Shown here: in pieces, positions 42,519 through 54,500 of the stretch
Position numbering within the stretch: the stretch's first letter is position 1
How the letters are laid out: each line of letters begins with the position of its first letter
Assembly: GCA_905178155.1 (NCBI GenBank)
Contig: CAJINV010000001.1
Coordinates: 15,314,142 to 15,378,141 of the forward strand
Reading direction: 5' to 3'
DNA from: Amoebophrya sp. A120
Taxonomy: Eukaryota > Sar > Dinophyceae > Syndiniales > Amoebophryaceae
Length of the DNA stretch: 64,000 nucleotides
Notes under the pieces: generated by a model
Database searches by the model: none
Told to the model about the DNA's origin: nothing
The model's input: only the letters and a program-made list of their open reading frames with translations
Made by a program: the position numbers and the translations under genes

Positions 42519-45500
42519 ATGGGGGACGACTTCGCGTTGGAGGTGTGCAGCACCACCAGCTTCTTGAAAAAGACGCTCGATTCCTACCCGGAAGGCGGCC
42601 AAATTGTCGTCGAGGCGTTCCAAAATGCAGTCGACGCAAAGGCCTCGGAGTTTGGCTGTTTCCTCGACTGCTGGCGCGTGGATCATGACCAGGGAGGGAC
42701 AAGTGCAAGCACTAGCAGTTCCTCGTCCAGCTCCGCCGCCAGCGAAGATTCTCACGCAACCAGAAAAAAAGCGAAAAAAAGTAGCAGCTTGAAGAAAAAT
42801 AAAAGCACAGGAGCTGCTCGCAGCTCCACTGGTGAGCAGAATGTTGTTAACACCTGCTCCGCCGTTGCTGATGTGGACGACGCGGCGCTCCGGGTGCGCG
42901 AGTTTTGCCACGTGTGTGTGGTTTTCACGAACGATAGTGTTTTTCTCCCGGAAGACTGGGAAAGCTGGAAGAAGATGTACGAGAGCGTCAAGGCTAGCAA
43001 GCCGGGGAAAATTGGGCAGTACGGCCTGGGCAGCCGCAGTTTCTTCCACGTCGCGGACGTTATCGCCGTGGTGTCCGATAAATTTCTCGCCTTCGTAGAT
43101 CCGAACAAGATCGTTTTCACGGAAACCGGGGGGAAAAAGTGGGATCTCACGGAAGACGGACACCGAGACCCGACCCTGCGCACGCCGGAGTGGCAAAGGT
43201 AAGTAACAAACAGGTTGGTTTTTGCTGAGGAGAGCGCAGAGGACTCATTTCATCCTTGACAGATTCCGTTTCAAGTATGCTTTAGTAGTGAAGTGTCTTT
43301 TGCAACTTTAGTGACAGCGTTACCCGATTTGTTCATCAATGAATTTCGTTACGCATCAAGGCAACGAACCTTACCACTACAGGTTTCTGAAGGGTTTCGA
43401 GCGCTACGGACTGACACGCGACCAGGAGACCGGTCAGTTTGAGCCCTTCCAGGGGACCATCATTCGTCTGCCCTTGCGCACGGAAGCCCAGGCGCAAACT
43501 TCCGAGATCAGTCAGAATGCCTACACACCGGCAAAAATGGTCGACATTTTGAGGCAGCGGTTTTACGACGAGCTTGACCCGATGGCCTTATTGCGCTTCA
43601 TTCCGGGCGTGAAGAAAATCCGCGTTGGCCAGTACACTCACGACGGTAACCGCTTGGAGGGATTGCGCATCGACGCAGAAGTGCTACCGGTCCAATCTTC
43701 GTCTTCCGAAAATATAAGACAAGAGCAGACCTTGGAAACAACATCCTTCACTTCGAGCGTACCGAGCGCAAAGCGGCGCAAAACCGAGCAATCCTCTCGT
43801 GGTCTCGCAACTACTTCATCATCATCAAGTACTTGTCCTCGGGAAGTTGTGCCTGAATTCCTTCGCAAGTTCAAGGACTATGCACAGCTCGCGAGCGCCC
43901 TCCGAGACCGTCCTGGCGCTGCTGCGACGACGAGCGACAAAAAGGAGGACGCGGTCGTGTTGCCTTCTTCGCAGTACCTGTTGCAAGTCTCGTTTTCCGT
44001 GAATGAAAACGCGTTTGTCGACCTTGCTAACAGTCAAACGAGCCCCAGCGACGAAGGTGGTTTTCTTCCGCAACGCGACGGCGAGAGTAACTACCCCTCC
44101 ACCGTGAGGACGCGATCTGAATTCGTCTCGATCGCGGTCGCTGACGTACCGAGCTTGTCCAATGCGGTGCAAAAACTCAAAACCGCTCCTGTCGTGGGGA
44201 TCGCAATTCCCCTGGTCGCAGAGCAGCAAGCATCTTCTTCTGCGGAGCAGGCAGGGGCTGGAAATCATGATCAAGTTGTTCTGCAACTACAGCAGCAATT
44301 CCACCGGGCGTACACGTACATGCCTTTGCCGTTCGCGACCGGGTTGCCGGTCCCCATTCACGGCGACTTCCAGCTGCACGACAATCGTCGGTCGCTGTGG
44401 ACGACGGCCTCAAACGACGTGCGCGGCACAGCGCTAGAAAAGGGGAAATGGAACAAGACTCTCGCGGAAGAGCCGCTGCCGGAAATGTACGCGACCATGC
44501 TGGCGACGGCCCTGCGATGCAAACTGTTCTCGATGTTGACAAGGAAAGGGAATGAACGTCAGGACCTTGTTCCAAGCAAGAAAGCCATACTAGAATCAGC
44601 GTCAGCAGACCACGGCCAACTCGACACCACGCTCCGATCCCGCCGCGAGTACTTTTCCAAGTGGCCAAATCTGTCGCTGCTCGGCTCTGCCGCGACCAAT
44701 AACCGAGAGTACTGGTCCGCTTTGGCTGAACGAGTGGGCTTCTACGCCAAGTCGCGTCTGACGATTCCGCGGGAGGCAGTCGTCTTTCCACCCGGAGAAC
44801 TGGAAACTGCGGCGGTAGAGGACGAGGAGACCACTGTCGAAAATGCCCTCTACAAGCCCGAGGACGTTGTTCTCCTCGGCGCGGAGTTCCGGAGCCGTCC
44901 GAAGCATCGCAGCGCCGCGATGCGGCTGCTTGCGCAGTGCTACGGACAGACGACGCAGTTGCTGCCGACGGATTGTCCCGCACATGTGGAGGAATTGCTG
45001 GAGAAGAGCGCACAGAAAGTGTTGAGTATCAGCAGTTTTTTCGAACAGTTCTTTTTTCCCGCGATCCCGCAGCTGATTGATCAAGAGAGCGGGAAGTGGA
45101 AACTTCCTTCATCACTAACCTCCGTCGACGCTAAAAATCAAGAAAAGCAGAAATCCTCGCAAGAGGAGGTCGTACAAGAACCCAACCGGGGGTGCTTCTC
45201 CTCAAAGCTTGGTTTGTTCAATACGGAGCGCCACCTCCAGCCCGACGAATTCGATTTGCTTTTGGAACTGTACCTGACAGAAGTAGTGAACAGAAAAAAC
45301 AAGCAGTCGGAAGGCAAGAATGTTGGAACCAGTTTGCTTCTGGTTTCGAGCGCGGAACAAGCGGACATTTTCAGCAGTACAAAACTTCTACGACGAGCAG
45401 ATGGGATTGAAAGCGAGGCTATTGAACGCCCATCAACAGGTTCACAAGCTGCTTGCTACGAAGCCATCGGTTCGCTTTTTGACCCCGGAGAGAAGAGACT

Positions 45501-48500
45501 CGCGGGTCTGCTATCGGAAGAAGCGTTTCCGGCGCCGAGGTTCCGCAACGTGCCGACGCTGCTACATGCGCTGCGGCAGTGCGGGGGCTTGCGGAAGGAT
45601 CTGGGCTGGGAGCTGATCGAAAAGGTCGCACTGGAGATCGATCAAGGCCACCGAAAAGCAAACGCGCGGAAAGAGTTTCCCGCTACGGTAGACCTTGCGG
45701 AAAAAGACTTCGTGGAAGAAGACACGGCAACGTCAGCATTGTCTTCCACGAAACTACCGTCAGTGGGGGTGAAGCAGGAAATAAAATCCGAGGCAGATCT
45801 TGTCGCCGGCGAAGATTCTGCAGCAGCAGCTGCAGATACCAGCAGCGCTGGTACCGGAGTTGCAGCGAAGGCCACGAGCTTGCGACGCGTCCGTGTGGAC
45901 GTCTTCGGTCACCTGCCTCCTCCGGACACGAGTCTCCCATCTTCTGCCACCTCTACTAGTAGTTCAGCCCTGGGTCTGGTGCCCTCGCAAAACCATGACA
46001 CGAAAACTGCGCCGGCAAAGGCGAGCGCAAGCGCAAACGAGGTGATTGAGCTCAGTGACAGCGACGATGACATGTCGGTACCGCCGCCCGTTCTGAATAC
46101 TACAACTGCTGAAAAAGAACAAACAGCGCGGACTCAGGAAACTTTGGAAATTACCGTTATCCAGGACAGTTTTTTTGCCGTCAATTCCGCACAAGATTTT
46201 GAGACGTTTCGCGCCCGCGCTGTGAAACTTCAGAAGTACATCAGTTGGAAACTGAAGAACGACAGCAGCCTGCAAAGCGATGACCTGGTCGGGGAATCCT
46301 CCGAAGATGCGGAGTCTTTACGCGCCCGCAAAAACCGCGTGTTTGGCGAGATCTCGTGGGTGCCGCAAGCCGAACCGCCCCGCGCTGAGGTTTCGAATAT
46401 CACCTTCCGTCTGTGGGCGGAATTCCGCAGTCTGCGGCCGCCGGCGAAAATGACAGCAAGCAAGCATCTGAAGGGCTTGTTTGCGGCGGTTCCGGTCTCG
46501 GCCTGGGACCTGTCCGAAGATGATCCGTTTGCGAAAACCGCCGGTTGGGAAAAGCCGGTGTCGCCGATCCTGTGCATGCAGCAACTTGATCATTTGCAGA
46601 AGGGTTTGCAGTTGCGACTTTTGGACGGTGGGATGTACCGGACGCACTTGTGGGAGACGCTGCACATCATGAATGTGCACTGCGGCGGCCAGGCCACTCC
46701 GGATTTCTTCAAAGTCAAGAAAAAGATGAAAAGAGCGGGAAAGAGGAAGAGACGCGAGGAAGAGAACTCAGGCAGTTACAACGACCTGGAGCCGCAAGGC
46801 AGCGATTTGGTAGAAAACTCGTGTCACGCCTCGAAAGAGGCGACGGCCGACGGAGCTTCTTGCGAAGATGACGCGAACTATGCAGAGCTGCTTCGGAACC
46901 GTCTGAGCCACCTTCCACTTTTCCCCGCTGAAGACGGGCAACTTCGTGCGCCTGAGCAGTGCGTCTGCATCTCCTCGGGCGCGCAAAGAGATTTCAGTCC
47001 TTACCTCTACACAGTTCCTGTGGAATACTTGCCTTTTCGCGAGCAGCTCGAGTTTTTCGGTGTCGCAAAGAAGCTGACGCTTTCCAAAATCGACACCATT
47101 CTCCTCACGGCGCGGGGTGCAACCACGACAGGAAGTAGTAGCCGCGGCCCGAAAATTTTCACTACAGAGGAAAAGGCCGGTCTGGAAAACTTGCTCAAAA
47201 AATGGGCGGACATGAACCGAGAGAGCAAAAATAGAAAGCAATCGGTTGCTGCTGGAACTGCAGCGTATCCGAGCGTTGTTTTGACAGAGGCGGACACCCT
47301 TGAAGAGCGTGAAGCCGTCCACTTCAACGATGGTCGCGGGAAAAAGCACAAAGCGAAGACGACCACGGGAGCAGGCCTCAACTCAGAGTCACAAGTAAAT
47401 AGAACGGTCCTCAGCGCCGTGTTCTCGAAAGTTGACGCGGGGGCGCTTGGTGTAAAGTGCCTCTCGGAGCTGCTTGCGCTGCAGCAAGACAGCGAAAGCG
47501 AGCAGGACGAGGACAGCGTCGAAGGGGCAAAGGATGGGAAGAACGTGAAGATAAATGTGTCCTACCAAGACCGGATCCGCAACGTCCTGGAAGATTACAC
47601 AGAGTCCGGCACTGGTCTTGTCACAGTCTGCAACGAAGCAATTCAAAATTTTGACGACGCCGGAGCACAAGAAATTTTCTTCCTTCTAGACGAGCGCCGG
47701 CACCCAGCCGAGCGTTTGCTCAACGATCAAATGCAAGCGCTGCAGGGACCCGCACTGCTGATTGCGGGGGACTCGGTGTTCTCCAAACAAAATTTAGACT
47801 CCTTGCAGTTCGTGGGCCGGTCACAGAAACGCGAACGATTCGACGCAGACGGGCAGTTTGGGGTCGGCCTAAACGTCAACTACCACGTGACGGACTCCGT
47901 CGCGCTCCGAACCGCGAACCAGGTATGGTTTCGTATTCTTCAACGAAATTCCTGTGTGTAGTCCTCTCGGCATTAGATCCTGATTGTTTTTTGAAAGCAA
48001 GTTGTTGTCCTACTCCTAGTCATTCTCATTGCACCGTGTATCTTGAATCCTGGAGATCTTCATTTCTGGAAATACAATACAGATACGCTTCTTCGATCCT
48101 TTGCACATGTATGCGTCTGCCGACTCCGCTGAGCGGAAGTCTCGACCGGTGAAGTTGTTTGAGGAAAGCGCACTGGAGAAGCACTTTCCTGATCAGATCG
48201 AGCCCTTCCTGAACCTGCCGGTATTCTTCCCCACCGGGACGCAGTTTCGACTTCCATTGCGGGCGGAGGCGAGTGGGTTGAAGCGGAAGGTGTATCAGCC
48301 CGGCGAGTACGTCCAAGAGCTGGCTCAGTGGAGTTCTCGCGACATGTGGAAGTGCCAGATTTTTGCCCGGTCTCTGCGTCGCATTCGTGCGGGCCGGATT
48401 GGGGCGGACGGTGTGGTTTATCTCATGGGCAACTATAACGTGCAGCTGCGCGAACTCGACTCCGTACCATGGGCCCCGGTGCTAACGCCCGGGGGTGCGG

Positions 48501-51500
48501 ACGTGCCGCTTGCTCAAGGGGCTGAAGTTTGTGAAATCGGCGTGGCAGAGGCTTCTAACTCGTCAGGGCGGCATGACGAGCAACGCGACAGCAAAGACAA
48601 ACAAGGCGAAACCCTGTTGCCGCCATTGGATGAGGATGGAAATAATCTTGCCACAACAAGCACCAGCTCAAGACCCGTTCCGTTATCTCATCCGTCTTCA
48701 AGTGCTGCCTTAGCCTCGAGTTCCTCGTCACGCGCTGTGCAGTCATCGCAGGTACCACTCTCCCTGGAGTCGGAAGGTGTCGAAATTCCAGCCCCGATCG
48801 CGGAACTCGTGGCGCAGGAGCCCAAACTTCGCGAGATGATGCCGGAAATCGCCCTGGGCGTGCGGGACGGAAGCGCCCGGGACTTCTATGCGAATCTGCC
48901 AAAAACGGGGGCAGACCTCCGAGCTCACATCAAAAAGGCCGACGTCCGGAAGTCGCGATATTGCTACTTTCACGTCGTGGTGCAGACGGGGGACGGGTTG
49001 GATCTGAGTGAGAGCTCTGAATCAGCAGCCGAAGAAGGAACGTTGCGGAACGCTGAAACAGGGGACGCGGACGAGTATACCGGACCACCTTTGAAACGTG
49101 CGAAGCAAGAATTAGATGCCGAAGACCCTGCTCCTGCCAGTTCCGAGAAACCTGTGGCTCAGGCAACGGCACAAGAAAGCGCGAAGAGAAGACAAGCCGA
49201 CAGCGACGATTCTATCAAAGAAAACGACAACGAATCTTTACTGAAGGTCCAGGGTAGCGGCCGCGGCAGCATCAGGAGGACCTTCTTGGTAAGGAAGCAC
49301 ATCAGCGCGCCTGCTCGGCCGGCTTCAAAAAAGAAAACCCGCAACGCGGCTGACCAGACCGACTCGGTCTTGCCACGAGAAATTGAGTTTGTAGTCGCCC
49401 TCTTCTTCAACGCGGACTGTTTGAAGGATTCGCTACGCGTGCTTGAAGAAGAGAGCATGGCGTTGCTGCCCGTCGGTGGAATCGCAATGCCGCTTCGTAT
49501 TTTGGAACACGATCATCACCAAGGCAGTTCGAGCGAGAATACAAACGACGCCAGCAGCAGTGCGGCACAGGCAGACATGGGACAGAATTTTTACCCAGGC
49601 ACGAAGGAATTCCAAAGACGTGTCGCGAAGATCAACCGGGAGAACGAGTATCTCTTTCGATTCCGTCCCCTGCGGTCGGGGGTACAGGATCAAAGCCGGT
49701 CCGTCACCGAGTTTTACATGCACGGCTTTTGGAAGTTGCACTCGTCGCGGTTGCTGATTTTGTTCGACCAGAAGGAGCCAGAAAAGTGCTGGAATCAGAT
49801 GCTGATGCAACAGGTACTGCAGCCTGCCTACGTCCTCGCCTTCTGCGGAGCGCTGGGATCCTTGAAACGCATTCAGGAGGAGGAGCTGCAGGCCGCGCGC
49901 CGCAGGGAAAAGGCGCGCGCCCAGCGTGCCGGCGTTAATGCCGCTGCCAGCGACAACGACGGTGCGGCCGCAGCGGCCAGAAACCAGGATATTGAAGACC
50001 GCGATCTGGCCCGGCTGTGCCTGCTGTCCCTCCCCGCCGTCACGGCCTACCCGCATCTGCTTCCGACGTGCAGCGGTGCGGCAGAGGACGCTGCCGGAAT
50101 TCTCGAGTTTCCGGCTCTCGAGAAGCAGAATGGTACTACGGCCGCCCTTGCAACAGAGGACGACCCCTGGCAGACGTTTGCGGACGGTTGCCTCTCCTCC
50201 CTGTACAGACGGGGAGTGCCGTGCGTGCCGGTGTGTCCGAACAACCCGAAGGCCGGTAAGGCGAGTAAGAAAGCCTCCTGGTTTTTGGACGTGAGTCTGG
50301 TGCTGGAACGGATCAAGGACGACAGCTGCCTCGAATGCTCGATCAACATGGACTTCACCCCGGATCCCTACTTTTCGATCGACGACCCGAAGCAGACGTA
50401 CGACAGAGGGTCCGTGCTCCAATGGGTCGACCAGGACGGTCGGCACCCGCTCACGCGGCGGCCCACGAGCCGCGACAAGTGGAAGTCGAATCAAGCTGTG
50501 AAGAAAATCGCCGAGAGCCTGCACGCCATGTTCGGCGTGCAGAGCTCGAGCGCCCACGAGGGTGCTGCGGTCGTGGAGGATGGTTCGGCCGACGACGGCG
50601 GTCGAGGACAAGCCAACAAAAGCGATCCCACCGACGTTTTGGAGAAGGAGCTTGTGAGGCTGGGAGCGTTGTATCCTTTGACCAGCGAAAACGAGAAACC
50701 GTACTTGACCTCGAAGGGCCGGACGGTCCGCAAAGACACACCGGCTGCGGAGCTGCAATCGGGGGAAGAACTTGTCTGTGAAAATCACGTCTTGATCAAC
50801 ATCCTGCAGCTGTTCGCAACGTACGACCGGTTCCGGAACGCGGGCGTCGAGCTGGTCGCCCTGGAGAACAGCCGGCAGGAGGCGCACGGAAACGAAGTGA
50901 CGTGGGTGCCGCTGGCCAGGGCGGTGTTTGACGGACGGACCGCGGTCGATTTCTGTGGCGAGGGTGCTTCGCACCGCATGGCCTACTTCCAACAGCAACG
51001 TCCGATGATCCGCCACGTCATGTCTGTTTCGCTGCTCTCGTTGCGTTCGCAGGCCCGGCTTCTGCGCGCGTTGTCGAAGAGCAAAGGCACGCCGTTGCAA
51101 GAGCTCACGCCGGCCAAAGTTTGCGCTGCCCTTCGCGAGTACACCGAGACCTGGCAAATTTTTGCCAAAAAGCCCGGAGATTTTTGGGACAGATGGGAAA
51201 ATAAGTGGATGACCGCAGAGGAGTACACTGGTCTGACGAGCGGAGCCGACAGATTCGTGCCGAAGAGTGTAAATTTTGTGCGGCAGGCAGATGTGCCCGC
51301 AGAATCGATGCTGCGCAGCCGCGAGTTCGTGCTGAAGTTTCTGGACTTCCTGGTTTCGGACCGCTTTCAGAAGTTCAGCACAAGTGAGGACGGTTCCCTG
51401 CTGCAGCAACTCTGTGGAACGCCACTGCTTCTGCTTGGGGGTGTGAGCGGTAACAGGTCTGGGTTTGCCACAAACCTCTTTTTGCTGGGACGGGTGCCAG

Positions 51501-54500
51501 ATCCTCAAGAAGCCGTAGAGCTTTACACGGAAGGCAAGAACACTAGCGGCCTTGGCGCTTGGTGGAGGTGGAGCTGCACACCGCAGTTGTTTCTGGCAGC
51601 GGGATGGCAGAAAGATGGCACGGGGAAAAATGGCGGGAACATGGACAAGCACGCAGAAACGTGGCTGTCCAAGGTCGTACGCGAAACCTCGTCCGAAAGA
51701 TTTCTGCAACATCGAGAGCGGCAGGTTCCATCGCGATTGATAAAAACCGATCAGGACCTAGCAGACGCAGGAAATACGGAATGCTGCCGATTCGTAATCG
51801 AGAGGCCCGAGCTCGACGGAAGCCTCACAACTAAAGCTTGGCTCGCAGCAATGGATGTGCTGCACCCGCTGAAAACAGTAGACGTCCCGGGGATGCGGCG
51901 GGACGGTCGGCCCGGTTCGATCAAGCAGACAAAGCGGGCGCCCGCAAGTGGCACCGAGCTATCCAAGGCCCTGCATCTGTTGCAAGACTGGCCCCTATTG
52001 CGCACTGTGCAGAATCGCGTCCTATTCGGAACTGCAACAAGCAAGACAATTCTGTGGCCGTCTTCGACGTGGGGCCCCGTTCCGCCTCCGCTCCAAGATG
52101 TGTTGCGTGCGCTCGGATACTTCGTTGTACCGGGGAAATTCGGAAACCCTGTAGACGATCCTTTCCAAGAGCTGCGCGGGATTTCAGATTTCCTCAATGT
52201 CATCCCAGAACAGTTCCTAAAATCGCAGATCCAACTGCGCTGCGTCGTTGGTATTCCGAAGCTCGTGAAAGTTTTGGCGAACAACAAAGATGCGTTTGCT
52301 GCAGGGTTGACCGACGAAGACAAGAAAGCGCTGGCGCGCTTCTTTTCGAAGTGCATCACCGAAAACACGATGCTCGGGCCCAGCTCGTCTGGCGGTAACC
52401 GCGGCGCCGTTCAATTTCAGGAAGCCGGTGACTGCAAGCGCAATCTTCTGGCTCTGCCGCTCTACCAGACCCTTTCCGGAACGTACCGGTCGCTTGGTCT
52501 GGAAACTAGCCGCCGGCAGTACCTAAGCGGCGTGGATTTTCTGTGTCAAGGGACACTGAGAGCGCACCGGGACGCATTTGTGGACATGCCCTACCTCCTC
52601 TGGGAGCCGGAGGAGTCGGGAGAGCATGCGACTTCTTCGCGGCCCCTCTGGGAATACGTGGGCGTCGAGGAAATGAAGCTCCCCGCCTTTGCGGCCACGC
52701 TGTTGCCCAAGGTTGCAAAAACCGTCGCCGAGCAGGGCCGATGGCAAGATGTGGACCGTTGGATGAACCTGATTCGCGACTGGACGAAAAGCATTAAGAG
52801 CAACGACGGAGCCCTGCTCACGACGCTCCGCGAGCAGGTCCGTGAGATCCCGTTTCTACATCGCGCGGCGGCCGCCCCTTGCTCACCTGGGGGCACAAAC
52901 AAGAAGGCGAGGGAGCAAGTCGTGGCGGCTGCATCCAGTAGCAGTTCGAGTTCTGCGGTCGGGTCTGCGATTTCGTCTGCGACGTCGGCACTGCGCCCGC
53001 GCGGGGTGGTTTCCGAGTTTTTCGATCCCGACGAGAAGGTTTTGAAGGAATTTTTGCCCGCGGACGCCTTTCCCCAAGCGCCGCACGATGCGCCCGAGTG
53101 GATCCTCTTTTTGCAGAGAATCGGTCTGCGGAAACGGTTCACTACGGAGGACTTCTTGCGACACGCACGGCAGGTGGCGCAGGACGCACTGCAAGTACTG
53201 CACAAGGCGGCTCAGGAGGTCTTGAACGTTGCGAATAACCAGAAAAAGCAGTCAACAGACCAAGCAGCATCCTCCTCGTCTGCAGGCACTACACGAGTTG
53301 TGGATCCACCTTCCAACCCGGAGCAGGTGCTGCTGGATCCAACGGCAGACCACGTGCGCGCGTTGGCGGACAAGGGAGCCTTGTTGCTGTCATTTCTGCG
53401 GCAGCAGGTTCAACAATCCAGCGAAACAGCACTGCTTGGCAGCAGTGCGCGGGAGTTTGCTGAGAAGCATTTTCTGGACGAGGTTCGCAGCATTGAGTTT
53501 GTGCCAGCTCTGACACGTTGCGTGAATACAACTACGGTGGGTGATCGTGGTCTCGCACCAGGAACTGTGCCATCCGTAGCTTCGGTCACAAACGCAGACA
53601 GTGGCAGGCTCCCATTAGCGAAAAGTGTGTATCTCCCACGAGAAATCTTCGCAGCAAAAGATTTACGTGCACAAATCGCAGGGGAGAACAACACGCACTT
53701 CAAGCCCATTCTTGAAGAGTACCCGGGCACGGCCATTACATTTCACGAGGCAGCACACGCAGACGAACCACCAGAGACTCGGTTGCGCGTTACCGTTTCC
53801 TCGACAGATCCAGACGAGAAGAAATTCGAAGAAGCGTTCTCCAAGGTCGCTGATTTGGTTGCAACGATGACAGCGGTCATTTTACATGAGATGGGCATCC
53901 AAGAGGAAGAGAGCAAACAAATTACGAGGAAAATTCGGAAAGAAGTGTTTTCCATCTATGATGACGACACGGTAGGACCGGATAGCAGTCTCAAGACAGG
54001 ATTGGTCTGGAGACACTGTGGGGCGCGGCTGTGTTTTTCTGACGAGGTCTGGAATACCACGTTCACGCAGCAGGACCGCGTTTGGAAGCCCGACGAGGGT
54101 GTTGTGGAACTGGGTGAGACTGAGAAAACTGTTTTGCTGTTACAGGATGCGGCGGACGCCGATACGGTCTTCCAGCACATTGTGGCACTCTCAGAGTTCT
54201 TTCCGAAGACGCCAGAAGCGGCGCCGGAGACGAAGACGATCAGCAACAGCGACCAAGAAGAACACCGGGAGGAAACACGGCAAGATCAAGCTCACGTGGC
54301 CCTTGCTAGCTCTTCAAGTGGTTCGAGTTCATCTTCTAGCTCGGCCGCACCGATCAACAAGGTAAACCTGGTCCAGTCGGCCCAAGAAGCAAAAGCGTCT
54401 GGAAGCATGATCGAAGGACCAGAAGTTGCTGACGAAGGATCTTCGCTTTCAAATCTGCATCCAATTCTTTCGCAACCGAGCAACAAACGAGACGAGTGTG

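Noticed and set aside
49433-51712. 759-codon minus-strand frame
   Set aside because: It lies antisense to the sacsin-like exon, has no family features, and results from codon bias on the other strand.
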